A stretch of 64,000 bases of DNA from Hymenobacter sp. YIM 151500-1 (GCF_025979885.1 NZ_CP110139.1:1612001-1676000); one strand, 5' to 3'; counted from the first letter of the stretch, positions 15,926 through 23,980 are shown. The notes: generated by a model not told the origin, from the sequence alone. Program-made: numbers and translations.

Positions 15926-16630
15926 ACATCAGTGTATAAGAGGGTGGCGCAAAGCGGACTTCGCGGATTGGTGGCGGCTGCCATGCTGCTGGTAAGCCGG
16001 TTGTTTCCTGGCACGTACCGCAGCCCATCTGCTTTCGGCAGCGGTGGCTGGCAGGATAAAAACTTACAAGGGAAAGAGGAGCGGCGTTCGTAGCACACCG
16101 CAGCGGGAGCTATCCGCCTGCATCAGCAACAACAGCCGGCGGGCCAACACCAGGTGCCGCTTACGCGCAGACGCAAGAAGGCAGTACACGGAACACTGGA
16201 GGCGAAAAAACGGGGCGGGATGTCCACGGCAACTTGTTTTTATATGATCAGCGAGTAGTTGCGCCGACCTTCGGTTGGGCACCGTTCCGCAGCTTGCGGA
16301 GGGTTGCCGGCGCTTCAGCGAGCCTGTCTCTCAGCGCCTCTGTATAAAAACAATCCTTCAATAAGGTAAAGAATTGGTGCGGCAAAGCTACGTCCGGCCG
16401 GCTCGACGTGCAACCTTCCGCCTCCCGCCCGGCCAGCCCCGACTATTTTTTGGAGGTAAGGTTTAATTCGGCAATTGAATTTTTTGATTTTATCTGCCGC
16501 GCCAGCACTAGAAGCGCTTGGCACTCAGACTACCTTTCGTGCCACTTAAAAGCCGTTTAGCTCGCTACGTAGGCAGTTCATTTCTTTTCTTATGAATTAA
16601 ACCTTTCCCATATGCTGCCGTCTCAGAGCC
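15926..16630. other. Long gap without a supported gene
   Basis: About 700 bp of mixed composition, clearly less GC-rich in its second half. Short open frames occur on both strands but none has a family-like sequence. A small hairpin-forming run sits near 16288-16305 (CCGTTCCGCAGCTTGCGGAG). Near 16531 the sequence TACCTTTC is one base from the Bacteroidota -7 box and could serve the gene starting at 16631. Confidence 0.5.
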
Positions 16631-17017
16631 ATGAAAAAGATTGTTGTTTTGCTCGCCGCATTCTCGTTTGCCGCGACTGTCGCCTCGGCCCAAACGGCCC
16701 CGGCCCCCACCCAGCGCCCCGCCCAAGCTGCCCGCGCTCAGCAGGCCCCGAAAACCCCTGAACAGAAGGCCGACCGCGCTGCCCAGCACCTGACCAAAAA
16801 GCTCGGCCTCAGCGCCGCCCAAACCGAGCAGGTACGGCAGCTGCACCTGGCCCGTATTCAGCAGCAGCAAGCCCGCAAAGCCGCCAGGGCCCAGTACGAC
16901 GCCCAGCTCAAGCAAATCCTGAGCGCCGAGCAGTATGCCAAGTACACCCAGCTGCAAGCCGAGCGCCTGCAGAAGCGCAAAGCCCGCCACCAAAGCCCAC
17001 AGCAAGGCAAAAGCTAA
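16631..17017 (+). CDS. Small secreted helical protein (Spy/LTXXQ-like)
   Basis: A 128-residue protein with a signal peptide (about 1-22, ending VASAQ), then an Ala/Gln/Pro-rich stretch and a long amphipathic helical part (about 42-115) with regularly spaced Gln, Arg and Lys, including LSAAQTEQVRQL and LSAEQYAKYTQLQ. The pattern resembles Spy/CpxP-type periplasmic proteins and the short Bacteroidota proteins annotated around the LTXXQ motif. A periplasmic chaperone or stress role is inferred only. A second protein of the same build is at 54047-54562. A terminator follows. Confidence 0.65.
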   Translation: MKKIVVLLAAFSFAATVASAQTAPAPTQRPAQAARAQQAPKTPEQKADRAAQHLTKKLGLSAAQTEQVRQLHLARIQQQQARKAARAQYDAQLKQILSAEQYAKYTQLQAERLQKRKARHQSPQQGKS

Positions 17018-17035
17018 GCTCCGGCTGCTTCCCTG

Positions 17036-17070
17036 AAAACGCCCCGACGTACGCCGTCGGGGCGTTTTTT
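17036..17070 (+). terminator. Rho-independent terminator
   Basis: Stem 17038-17049 (AACGCCCCGACG) pairs with 17055-17066 around a TACGC loop, followed by six T. It ends the gene at 16631-17017 and, through the A-run on its other side, can also serve the converging EcsC transcript. Confidence 0.9.
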
Positions 17071-17079
17071 ATGGCTTTG

Positions 17080-17835
17080 TCATTCTGAGGTGGCAGCCGC
17101 TTGCGCACTGGCAAACCAGCGCATGCGGTAGCAGTTCATGGCGGTTTCGCCGAGTTGCTCCAGCAGCTTGTAGTTGGCTACGGCTCCCACGGCGGCCCCA
17201 ATCACCGGCACGAGCTGGGCCAGCTTGGCCAGGTCGATGTAGTCGCGGTATTCCTGCTGAAACGTGCGCCAGTCGAACTCCTGCACGTCGGGGGGCAGGG
17301 TGTGGCGGTAGGCGTCCCAGTCGGCCAGGCGGCGGTAGGTGTCGTTGCGGGTGTGTTGCCCGCTGAAGGCCAATTGAAACACGTGCAGCAGGTAGACCCG
17401 CTCGGCGTAATCGTGCACGTCGTGCCCGTAAAGGGCGGCTATATCGAAGAGCAGCTTGAGCTTGAGGCCGAGCAGCAGCGGAAAGTCGGCCAGGCCCAGC
17501 AGCAGGCCCCCAGCTCCGGTTACGCCACCTTCCACGGCGGCCGTGTTGCGGTAATAGCGAATGCGGGTGCGCACGGCCGTTTCGCGCTCGGCCAGCGTGC
17601 CTTCGCGCAGCGGCTTAGCGGTAAGATGCTGCGAGCCAAACAGCACGCCCCGCACCATCTCCCGAATAGCTGTGGTAATGGCCTGATGCACCTTTTCCGG
17701 CAGCAAGGCATTCAGCCGGGCCTGTACCCGCCGCGTTAGGCGGTTCACCAGCGTCGGGGGCCGCTGCATCTGCCGCTGCCAGGCCGCCAGTTCAGCCCGG
17801 ATGGTGTGGTCGTAGCTTTCGAAAGTTGATGGCAT
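17080..17835 (-). CDS. EcsC-family protein
   Basis: A 251-residue protein of the EcsC family, named after the third gene of the Bacillus ecs locus; its biochemical role is not established. Recognisable are the Gly-rich hydrophobic segment AVEGGVTGAGGLLLGLADFP (about 113-132), the following KLKLLFDIAALYGHD, and near the C-terminus LAQLVPVIGAAVGAVANYKL. It is the last gene of a minus-strand run including the truncated HepT-like gene 3 bases upstream, although base composition changes sharply at the junction. Confidence 0.8.
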   Translation of the reverse strand: MPSTFESYDHTIRAELAAWQRQMQRPPTLVNRLTRRVQARLNALLPEKVHQAITTAIREMVRGVLFGSQHLTAKPLREGTLAERETAVRTRIRYYRNTAAVEGGVTGAGGLLLGLADFPLLLGLKLKLLFDIAALYGHDVHDYAERVYLLHVFQLAFSGQHTRNDTYRRLADWDAYRHTLPPDVQEFDWRTFQQEYRDYIDLAKLAQLVPVIGAAVGAVANYKLLEQLGETAMNCYRMRWFASAQAAATSE

Positions 17836-17838
17836 AAG

Positions 17839-18027
17839 CTATTCTGGTTCCTGCAACTGGCGCTGCACGTCAGCTTTCAGTACCGGCAAATGCCGTTTCA
17901 GGATGGCCCATACAATTACGTCGTCAATGTTGTCGTACGAATGGATCAGACGGTTGCGGAAGTCCACCATCTGTTGCTGCCAAGCGTGAGGCTCGACGCG
18001 GACTTGGTAGCTGTACGTGCTGGTCAT
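17839..18027 (-). CDS. Truncated HepT-like (DUF86) protein
   Basis: From the ATG at 18027 this encodes 62 residues; an earlier in-frame ATG at 18090 lies inside the upstream gene. The sequence HAWQQQMVDFRNRLIHSYDN carries R-x4-H-x-Y, the conserved motif of HepT ribonuclease-type toxins, and the following IDDVIVWAILKRHLPVL fits the C-terminal helix. About the first 60 residues of a normal 110-140-residue HepT are missing, and no MntA-type nucleotidyltransferase antitoxin gene is adjacent, so this is most likely a remnant. Its start codon overlaps the stop of the upstream membrane gene (ATGA at 18027-18024), which could keep it translated. Confidence 0.55.
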   Translation of the reverse strand: MTSTYSYQVRVEPHAWQQQMVDFRNRLIHSYDNIDDVIVWAILKRHLPVLKADVQRQLQEPE

Positions 18028-18554
18028 CGTAGTAAAATCAATACAGCAACGTATACCTGAAATGACATCGTACCCGCGTAGAAAAGCCACTTCATATACC
18101 GTATGTCATCAACTGTAATATTGGTCGGTGAAATTGTTCTGACAACTCCATATTTCGACATTGTGCTCGGTACGAATTCTCGCGAGTATTTTCGCCAGAA
18201 CAAGGCCCGGATTATGTGATACAGTCCGAAAGCTAATAGCGGTAAAATGGCAGCTGTAGGATTAAGTAAACTCAGAACGCCCGTTATCAGAAGCCACAGT
18301 GCCGAAACTGTTACGTTGCGCAGTCGATCTACTAAAACGGAGGAAACTAATAGCTGCGCTATGATATAGCTCACCGCATAATAATAAGCAGCATGTACCT
18401 GTATAAAAGCACCCGAACTACTATTTAACACATAGTTGAAATAGTTTAGCACGTATCCACCAAATACGAAGAGTAGATAACCACCTAATAATACCCAATC
18501 GTGCCGGGACACTCTACTCAGAACAAGCCCTGCGCAAAGAATTTTCACAAGCAA
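18024..18554 (-). CDS. Membrane protein of unknown function, 5' end disturbed by an IS insertion
   Basis: About 176 residues with five or six hydrophobic segments (WVLLGGYLLFVFGGYVLNYF, SALWLLITGVLSLL and others). I do not recognise the family. The region is visibly AT-richer than its neighbours, suggesting transfer. No ATG is available; the frame opens with TTG at 18554 or GTG two codons later. An IS1-family element is inserted 5 bases upstream. Removing the element and one target duplication places this frame 12 nt after the stop codon of the Gfo/Idh gene, in the same phase, so the two were probably an operon and the insertion now separates this gene from its promoter. Confidence 0.55.
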   Translation of the reverse strand: MLVKILCAGLVLSRVSRHDWVLLGGYLLFVFGGYVLNYFNYVLNSSSGAFIQVHAAYYYAVSYIIAQLLVSSVLVDRLRNVTVSALWLLITGVLSLLNPTAAILPLLAFGLYHIIRALFWRKYSREFVPSTMSKYGVVRTISPTNITVDDIRYMKWLFYAGTMSFQVYVAVLILLR

Positions 18555-18559
18555 CTTTT

Positions 18560-18586
18560 GGCGGTGGTCTAAAGCGTGGTTTTGCT
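18560..18586 (+). repeat. IS left terminal inverted repeat
   Basis: 27 bp, exact reverse complement of 19312-19338; preceded directly by the target duplication CAACTTTT. Confidence 0.95.
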
Positions 18587-18596
18587 ACCTTAGGCG

Positions 18597-18908
18597 ATGC
18601 TTCAAACAACGCTCACCTGCGCCAAATGTGGCAGCACAGCCTTGCGTAAGAACGGCCATAGCCACGGCAAGGCCAAGTATCGGTGCCTGAACTGCCGCCA
18701 CCAAGCGGCCTTGCACCCGGCCGCTCCGCGCAAAGCGGCGCAGTACGCCCACGTGGAAAAACTGCTAGTCGAGCGCGTCTCGCAGCGGGCCATCGTGCGC
18801 CTGACGGGCGTGGCGCGCATGACGGTGGCCAAACTGGCAAAAAAAAGCGCGGGCGCCAACGCGCCCACGGCCCAAGCCGCGCCGGCCACGGGTGCTGGAA
18901 CTGGATGA
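18597..18908 (+). CDS. insA: IS1-family InsA-like protein (zinc-finger/HTH part)
   Basis: About 103 residues. The N-terminus has a zinc-binding CAKCGSTALRKNG...YRCLNCRHQ (C-x2-C...C-x2-C), typical of InsA, then a helix-turn-helix-like VSQRAIVRLTGVARMTVAKL. InsA binds the terminal repeats and, alone, represses; the active transposase is an InsAB fusion. A run of eight A (18839-18846) lies where the fusion should form. Downstream of that run this frame becomes compositionally poor and stops at 18908. Confidence 0.9.
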   Translation: MLQTTLTCAKCGSTALRKNGHSHGKAKYRCLNCRHQAALHPAAPRKAAQYAHVEKLLVERVSQRAIVRLTGVARMTVAKLAKKSAGANAPTAQAAPATGAGTG

Positions 18909-19329
18909 AATGTGGACGTTTGTCGGCCACAAAAAGCGCAAAACATGGCTCTGGCTGGCCGTGGAGCGCTCCAGCCGCCGCATCGTGGCCTGGGTGTTGG
19001 GCGGCCGGGGCCGCGCGACGGCTCGGCGCCTGTGGCGCGCTTTGCCGGCCGAGTACCGTACGGGCACCTGGTACTTCACCGACGAGTGGGAAGCCTACCA
19101 GGGCGTATTGCCAGCCGGCGCCCACCGGCCCAGTCCCAAAGGCAGCGGCCAGACCAGTATCGTGGAAGCTATCAATTGTTCACTACGCCAAAAGTGCGCC
19201 GTGCTCGTGCGTAAATCCTGTTCCTTTAGCCGCTGCCGGACCATGCACCGCATCCGTATTCAACTCGTCATTGACGAACACAACCGGCAATGCCACCTGA
19301 AGCAAACGACCAGCAAAACCACGCTTTAG
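18841..19329 (+). CDS. insB: IS1-family InsB-like transposase domain
   Basis: The catalytic DDE-type part, read from the A8 run: AKK is followed by ARAPTRPRPKPRRPRVLELD and the conserved LELDEMWTFVGHKKRK. Catalytic-core features include WLWLAVERSSRRIVAW, the second Asp in YFTDEWEAY, and GSGQTSIVEAINCSLRQKCA with the third acidic residue. The first internal ATG is 18892. Relative to InsA the frame is +1 (equivalently -2), not the -1 of Escherichia coli IS1, so an InsAB fusion would need slippage at the A8 tract. Confidence 0.88.
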   Translation, partial: KKARAPTRPRPKPRRPRVLELDEMWTFVGHKKRKTWLWLAVERSSRRIVAWVLGGRGRATARRLWRALPAEYRTGTWYFTDEWEAYQGVLPAGAHRPSPKGSGQTSIVEAINCSLRQKCAVLVRKSCSFSRCRTMHRIRIQLVIDEHNRQCHLKQTTSKTTL

Positions 19330-19338
19330 ACCACCGCC
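19312..19338 (-). repeat. IS right terminal inverted repeat
   Basis: 27 bp, exact reverse complement of 18560-18586; followed directly by CAACTTTT, the second copy of the target duplication. The repeat also contains the insB stop codon. Confidence 0.95.
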
Positions 19339-19350
19339 CAACTTTTTAAT

Positions 19351-20463
19351 TCACCGCAACTTATACATCCGCTCAATTATCTCCACCACCTTCACTCCTT
19401 CCTCCACATTGGTGGCAGTGCCGCCCTGGCGCAGGGTTTCTATCACGTGGTCGATGACCTGCACGTGGTTGGCGGCGGAGCCTTGGTAGGGGCCGTACTG
19501 GTTGGCGGGGTTGGTGGGCGGCAGCGGAGGCAGCTCGTAGCCTCGCAGATGGCAGTAGTCTACCTTGTCCATGTATTGCCCGCCGAGGCGCAGGCTACCG
19601 TGCTCGGCCACCACGGTCAGGGAGCTTTCCAGGTTCTGGTCCCACACGGCGGTGCTGTACTGCAACGTGCCGCTGCCGCCCCGCACCAAGTCGAAGGTGA
19701 CGAGGCCGCTGTCCTCGAACTCGGTTAGGTGCTGATGGGCAAAGTCGCGAAAGCGGGCCGTGAGGTTGGTAACGTCGCCGAACACCCAGTACAGCAGGTC
19801 GATGAAGTGGCTGAACTGGGTGAAGAGCGTGCCGCCATCCTGGGTCAGGGTACCGCGCCAGCCGCCGGGGCGGTAGTACCGCTCATCGCGGTTCCAGAAG
19901 CAGTTAATCTGCACCAGGTAGATGTCGCCGAGCCGGCCTTCTGCCACCACCTGCTTAAGCCAGGCCGCGGGCGGCGAGTAGCGGTTTTGCATCACCCCAA
20001 ATACCAGGCGGCTTGCCTGCGTGGCCGTCGTCAGAATGGCTTCGGCATCCTGCGTGCGCAGGGCCAGCGGCTTTTCCACTACCACGTGCAACCCACGGCG
20101 CAGGCCAGCTATAGCTTGGGGCGCGTGCTGGTCATTTGGTGTAGCTATAGTCAGTACATCGGCCCCTAAACCAGCGGCAAAGTAATTCTCCAGCGACGAA
20201 AAGAAGGGCACAGCCGGAAACTCCAAAGCCAGTTCTTCTCGCAACTCCGGCCGGGTATCAATCAGGGCTACCAGCCGGGCGCCGGCGTGGCGGGCTATAA
20301 GCGCTGCGTGGCGCCGGCCAATGTGGCCCACTCCGCAAACAGCAAAACGAACAGCAGAAACAGATGCAGCCAAAGGAAGCAGGTAAGCAAAAGAAATAGT
20401 AAGGTGGCAAGCTGCGAAAAAACGCGGGTTTCTCCGCGCTTTGTCTTGTGTATCGAAGGGCAC
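19351..20463 (-). CDS. Gfo/Idh/MocA-family NAD(P)-dependent oxidoreductase
   Basis: A sugar-type dehydrogenase. In the 370-residue reading the Rossmann loop is CGVGHIGRRH (43-52) and the catalytic lysine sits in VVVEKPLAL (E130-K131-P132); the C-terminal half has the open beta-sheet substrate domain with RDERYYRPGGWRGT and GGTLFTQFSHFIDLL. The first about 35 residues before the Rossmann strand are unusual and the true start may be TTG at 20373. It follows a DegT aminotransferase gene on the same strand, a pairing found in amino-sugar synthesis for surface polysaccharides (for example UDP-sugar 3-dehydrogenase plus transaminase). The exact sugar is not assignable. Confidence 0.88.
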   Translation of the reverse strand: MPFDTQDKARRNPRFFAACHLTISFAYLLPLAASVSAVRFAVCGVGHIGRRHAALIARHAGARLVALIDTRPELREELALEFPAVPFFSSLENYFAAGLGADVLTIATPNDQHAPQAIAGLRRGLHVVVEKPLALRTQDAEAILTTATQASRLVFGVMQNRYSPPAAWLKQVVAEGRLGDIYLVQINCFWNRDERYYRPGGWRGTLTQDGGTLFTQFSHFIDLLYWVFGDVTNLTARFRDFAHQHLTEFEDSGLVTFDLVRGGSGTLQYSTAVWDQNLESSLTVVAEHGSLRLGGQYMDKVDYCHLRGYELPPLPPTNPANQYGPYQGSAANHVQVIDHVIETLRQGGTATNVEEGVKVVEIIERMYKLR

Positions 20464-20559
20464 AATTGGCTCCGACCACCGTTCAGGGCTTCTCGTTATA
20501 ACAGCTCAGCAAGAGCCCCCAGCCGTAAATACAAGAACCTGTGCAGGCTCGCCGCCAGA

Positions 20560-21714
20560 TTACTGGTTCCAGCTTTCCAGCACTTTCCCCACGTAGGCGG
20601 CCTGTTCCAAGCTGAGGGTGGGGTGAATGGGCAAGGACAGCACGGTGCGGCACAGGCGCTCGGCCACCGGGAACTGGCCTGGCATGTAGCCCAGGTACTC
20701 GTAGGCGGGCTGCTGGTGCACGGGCAGCGGGTAGTACACGGCGCTGGGTACGCCGTGCGCGGCCAGGTGCCGTTGCAGGTCGTCGCGGCGGCCGGGCTCG
20801 TCGGCTACCTGCACCGTGTACTGGTGAAATACGTGGGTGCTGCGCGGGTCGCGGGCGGGCGGCAGCAAGCCCGGCCGGCCAGCCAAGGCGGCATCGTAGT
20901 GAGCCGCTGCGCGCTGGCGGGCGGCCGTCCAGTGGTCGAGGTAGCGCAGCTTCACGCGCAGCAAGGCGGCTTGCAGGGTGTCGAGGCGGGAGTTGAGGCC
21001 CACGTGCTCATGGTGGTACTTGCGGCGCTGGCCGTGGTTGGCCAGCTGGCGCAGCCGCTCGGCGCGGGTCGCGTCGCGGGTAAATAGGGCCCCGCCGTCG
21101 CCGAAGCCGCCGAGGTTTTTGCTGGGGAAGAAAGAAGTGGTGCCCACCTCCCCTACCGTACCGGCCGGCCAGGTGTGGCCCTGCGCCGTCGTAAACGTAG
21201 CCCCGATGGCCTGGGCGTTGTCTTCGATGAGGGCCACGCCGTGCTCGTCGGCTAGGCGGCGCAGGGCCTCTAGGTCGGCGCACTGCCCAAACAGGTGCAC
21301 GGCCACGATGGCGCCAGTGCGGGGCGTAAGGGCGGCGGCCACGGCGGCGGGGTCGAGGCCGAAGGTATCCGGCAACACATCGGCGGGCACGGGCCGCAGC
21401 CCCAGCACGGCGGCGGCTTCCAGGGTAGCCACGTAGGTGAAGGCTGGCACAATGACCTCGGCGCCGGGCGGCAGGGCCAGGCTCATCAGGGCCAGTTGCA
21501 GGGCGTCGGTGCCGTTGGCGCACGTAATTACGTGCGGGCCGCCCAGGTACTCGCTCAACTCCTGGGCAAACAGCTGCACGGCCGGCCCCTGAATGAAGGC
21601 GGCCTCGTCGAGGACGTGGCGCAGGGCTGCCTCCAGCTCGGCCTGGATGGGGGCGTGCTGGGCGGGCAAATCGAGCAGGGAAATGGGCGCGGGAGAAGTA
21701 GGGCTGGCAGGCAC
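20560..21714 (-). CDS. DegT/DnrJ/EryC1-family sugar aminotransferase
   Basis: A PLP-dependent aminotransferase that puts an amino group on a nucleotide-linked keto-sugar. Start chosen as GTG at 21714 (384 residues), because a -7 box TATCTTTG lies 33 bases upstream and the longer open frame runs through it. Motifs are CANGTDALQLAL (substrate/PLP phosphate), PAFTYVATLEA, EDNAQAIGA (PLP-pyridine Asp) and FFPSKNLGGFGDGG with the Schiff-base lysine (about K199). With the Gfo/Idh enzyme downstream it suggests a 3-amino-sugar route for lipopolysaccharide or exopolysaccharide. Confidence 0.9.
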   Translation of the reverse strand: MPASPTSPAPISLLDLPAQHAPIQAELEAALRHVLDEAAFIQGPAVQLFAQELSEYLGGPHVITCANGTDALQLALMSLALPPGAEVIVPAFTYVATLEAAAVLGLRPVPADVLPDTFGLDPAAVAAALTPRTGAIVAVHLFGQCADLEALRRLADEHGVALIEDNAQAIGATFTTAQGHTWPAGTVGEVGTTSFFPSKNLGGFGDGGALFTRDATRAERLRQLANHGQRRKYHHEHVGLNSRLDTLQAALLRVKLRYLDHWTAARQRAAAHYDAALAGRPGLLPPARDPRSTHVFHQYTVQVADEPGRRDDLQRHLAAHGVPSAVYYPLPVHQQPAYEYLGYMPGQFPVAERLCRTVLSLPIHPTLSLEQAAYVGKVLESWNQ

Positions 21715-21747
21715 GGCAGAAACGGTAAATACCCGTATCGGGTGGGC

Positions 21748-21755
21748 CAAAGATA
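21748..21755 (-). promoter_or_regulatory. -7 promoter box for the DegT gene
   Basis: TATCTTTG on the minus strand matches the Bacteroidota sigma-A -7 consensus TAnnTTTG, 33 bases before the proposed GTG start. Confidence 0.6.
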
Positions 21756-21905
21756 GCCAGACCGTGCCGTGAGGCGCCTCTGGTGGGGCCCGCAGACTGC
21801 CCACTCGGGTGCAACCCCGGCCGCAACCCCGCCGTTAATCTGGCGAAGGGCCTGCCATTTTTGGCGCCACCGTTTCTTCTTTTCGTACCATCTTCTCTCC
21901 ATACC

Positions 21906-22841
21906 ATGTTCAAGAAAACCTTCACCGCCCAAGCTCTGGCAGTGGTGCTGCTGACGGGCAGCCTGGCGCTGGGCAGCAGCTGCTCCCGCTCTTCGGACAA
22001 CACCACCGAAGTGTCGCAGGAAAGCGACCAGGCCTACAACGACTTCAAGACCTTTGTGTCGGATGCAGAAACGCGTGCCGACAACGCGGCCGCCACCGCT
22101 GAGGCCGATTATGAGCAGGAAACAGCCCAGCTGAAGTCGGATTTTGACGCCAAAGTAGCGGCCGTCGACAAGTACGCCGACCAGTATGACGATGCGCGCC
22201 GCCAGGAGATTGAGCAACTGCGCACGCGCTACACCACGGCCTACGACAAGCGCGAAATGGCCTGGAAAAACCGCCCGTCGGCGGCTGGGGCTACCGCCAG
22301 CAGCAGCAATGCTGGCGGCAGCGGGACAGGCACCCCAAAAACGGGCAAGTACTACAAGCCCACCAGTCCGGCCGCTCAGCTTACGGCCGCCAACGCCCGC
22401 CAGACCTACGAAGCCTTCGTTCGTAACATCAAGCAGAACGAAGACAAATACGACATCGACGACTGGCGCGCCATCAACGCCGAGTGGCGGGCTCTGGATG
22501 AGTCCTACGATAAGGTAAAGAAGGACATCAGCGCCGCTGACCTGGCTGAAATTCAGAAGGAAAAGCTGAAGTACGCAGCCTTCAAATCCTATGACAAAGC
22601 CGAGGCCCGCGTAGCTCAGGGCGCCGACGCCGTAGGCGAAGAGGCCCAGGAAGTGAAAGCCGAAACTGCTGACGAGCGCAGCAAAGTAGGGCGGGCGGTC
22701 AGCAACACGGCTTCGGACGTAAAAGAAGCCGACAAGGATGTAGGCCAGGGCGCGGCCAAGGTTGGTAAGAAAGTAGGCAGCGCCGTGAAAGGCGCCTACA
22801 AGGAAGTGAAGTCAGAAGTTAAAAACACCGACAACGACTAA
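21906..22841 (+). CDS. Secreted, highly charged helical protein (possible lipoprotein)
   Basis: 311 residues from the ATG at 21906. A signal peptide MFKKTFTAQALAVVLLTGSL ends near GSSC; a cysteine follows but the -3 position is not ideal for a lipobox. The rest is almost entirely predicted helix: a Glu/Asp/Ala/Lys-rich N-terminal half (coiled-coil pattern), a Gly/Ser/Thr linker (about 137-155), a second helical domain (YEAFVRNIKQNEDKYDIDDW), and an amphipathic tail of VKEADKDVGQGAAKVGKKVG type resembling LEA/apolipoprotein-like 11-mers. I do not recognise the family with certainty. A strong terminator follows. Confidence 0.65.
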   Translation: MFKKTFTAQALAVVLLTGSLALGSSCSRSSDNTTEVSQESDQAYNDFKTFVSDAETRADNAAATAEADYEQETAQLKSDFDAKVAAVDKYADQYDDARRQEIEQLRTRYTTAYDKREMAWKNRPSAAGATASSSNAGGSGTGTPKTGKYYKPTSPAAQLTAANARQTYEAFVRNIKQNEDKYDIDDWRAINAEWRALDESYDKVKKDISAADLAEIQKEKLKYAAFKSYDKAEARVAQGADAVGEEAQEVKAETADERSKVGRAVSNTASDVKEADKDVGQGAAKVGKKVGSAVKGAYKEVKSEVKNTDND

Positions 22842-22901
22842 ATCACAGAGTAAACTGATTAGTCTGATTTCGCAGATTTAGATTGATCCATCTCCTTACA
22901 C

Positions 22902-22934
22902 AAAAACGCCTGCTGATGAGCAGGCGTTTTTGTT
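22902..22934. terminator. Bidirectional Rho-independent terminator
   Basis: A perfect 13-bp stem AAAAACGCCTGCT (22902-22914) pairs with 22919-22931 around GATG, giving A- and T-tracts on both sides. It separates the plus-strand helical protein gene from the converging glycosyltransferase gene. Confidence 0.92.
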
Positions 22935-23000
22935 GCTGTTTGTAGGTCAAACATAGCTGCAAATACCGAAGCCAAAGCGGCATTCGTGCAGTTCGGGCAC

Positions 23001-23915
23001 TCAGCTCAGGCTATGATTCAGCTCGCTGAGCAGCCAGAACAATTTGAGGGCATCGAGTTGGCGCAGGCTGGGGCGCTCCGACAGCAGATTGCGCTGCACT
23101 TGGGCGTGCCGCAAGCCGAAGGCCGTGCGCACGGCCTCGCCTAGCCCCCAGCGCTGGAGTTGCAGGCCGGCTTTCAGCAGCTTGGTATCGGCGCCCAGCC
23201 CTTCGGCCCGGTACAGCTGCACGAGGTTGCGCACGGCATCGTGCGACTTTTGCAGAAACACGGCCGCCGGCTCCAGTCCGTCGTGCAACACGGGGTTGTC
23301 GAGGTGCAGCACGGGCACGCGGGACCGGCGCAACAGCCAGCCAAACTTGGTGTCCTCGTGTCCGTAGCGCGTCAGCGACTCATCCAGGCCCAACCGGCAA
23401 AACACGTCGGCGCGCACCAGCAGGTTGTTCAGGGTGAGTTGCCCGTAGGGGGCGCGCTGCCGCACGGCGGCTGGCCGGGCCTCGCGGCGGCGGCCGTAGA
23501 GCCAGCGCAGGCGCAGGTCGGTGGCAGGAGGCGGGGCCGGCTCGTAGGACGTGCCCCCTACCAGCACCGCCGCCCGGCCCTGCGCCACGGCGTAGCGAGC
23601 CAGAAAGTGGCCGTCGGGCAGTACGCTGTCGTTGTCGAGCAGCAGCAGCCACTCATGGCGGGCCTGCTGGGCCAGCTGGTTGCGGATGGCGGCCCGGCCC
23701 ACATTGCACGCCAGCTCCTGGTACTGCACGCCGGGCAGGGCGGCCAGCTCCTGATTCAGAACGCGCACGGCCGGGGCCGAGCCATCATCGAGGCAGCAGA
23801 TTTCGACGGGGCCGGGCCAGTGCGCCACCTGGGCCCGCAACGCGTGCACCAGCGGCCGTACGTCGCGGTTAAACACCGGAATCAGCACCGACAGGCCAGG
23901 CATGCGTTTTTTCAA
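23001..23915 (-). CDS. Family 2 glycosyltransferase
   Basis: 304 residues with a GT-A fold start: LSVLIPVFNRD (about 8-18), VEICCLDDGSAP and LLLLDNDSVLPDG, where the Asp residues bind nucleotide-sugar and metal. The second half (RYGHEDTKFGWLLRRSRVPV) contains the E-D catalytic-base-like motif common in GT2 enzymes. Likely cytoplasmic transfer of a sugar in surface polysaccharide synthesis; donor and acceptor unknown. ATGs at 23915 and 23903 are both possible. A TAnnTTTG box lies at 23973-23980. Confidence 0.88.
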   Translation of the reverse strand: MKKRMPGLSVLIPVFNRDVRPLVHALRAQVAHWPGPVEICCLDDGSAPAVRVLNQELAALPGVQYQELACNVGRAAIRNQLAQQARHEWLLLLDNDSVLPDGHFLARYAVAQGRAAVLVGGTSYEPAPPPATDLRLRWLYGRRREARPAAVRQRAPYGQLTLNNLLVRADVFCRLGLDESLTRYGHEDTKFGWLLRRSRVPVLHLDNPVLHDGLEPAAVFLQKSHDAVRNLVQLYRAEGLGADTKLLKAGLQLQRWGLGEAVRTAFGLRHAQVQRNLLSERPSLRQLDALKLFWLLSELNHSLS

Positions 23916-23972
23916 GTAAAAATTGAGAATTAAAAAGTAAGAGCGACGGCTAGCTCAGCGGGGCAGACCTTG

Positions 23973-23980
23973 CAAATTTA
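23973..23980 (-). promoter_or_regulatory. -7 promoter box for the glycosyltransferase gene
   Basis: TAAATTTG on the minus strand, 57 bases before the start codon, matches TAnnTTTG. Confidence 0.5.

Larger units (their letters stand above)
18560..19338 (+). mobile_element. Complete IS1-family insertion sequence
   Basis: 779 bp bounded by perfect 27-bp inverted repeats (18560-18586 and 19312-19338; outer end GGCGGTGGTCTAAAGCGTGG) and flanked by an 8-bp direct target duplication CAACTTTT (18552-18559 and 19339-19346). It carries two overlapping frames corresponding to InsA and InsB. Length and organisation match the IS1 family (about 770 bp). Intact ends and target duplication imply a recent insertion. 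It lies between the Gfo/Idh gene and its likely operon partner. Confidence 0.95.

Noticed and set aside
15926..16630. Small open frames in the 700-bp gap
   Set aside because: Neither strand gives a frame with signal peptide, motif or consistent composition; called non-coding.
20287..21087. Plus-strand open frame opposite the Gfo/Idh and DegT genes
   Set aside because: It crosses two well-supported minus-strand genes and their gap; composition is that of an antisense frame.
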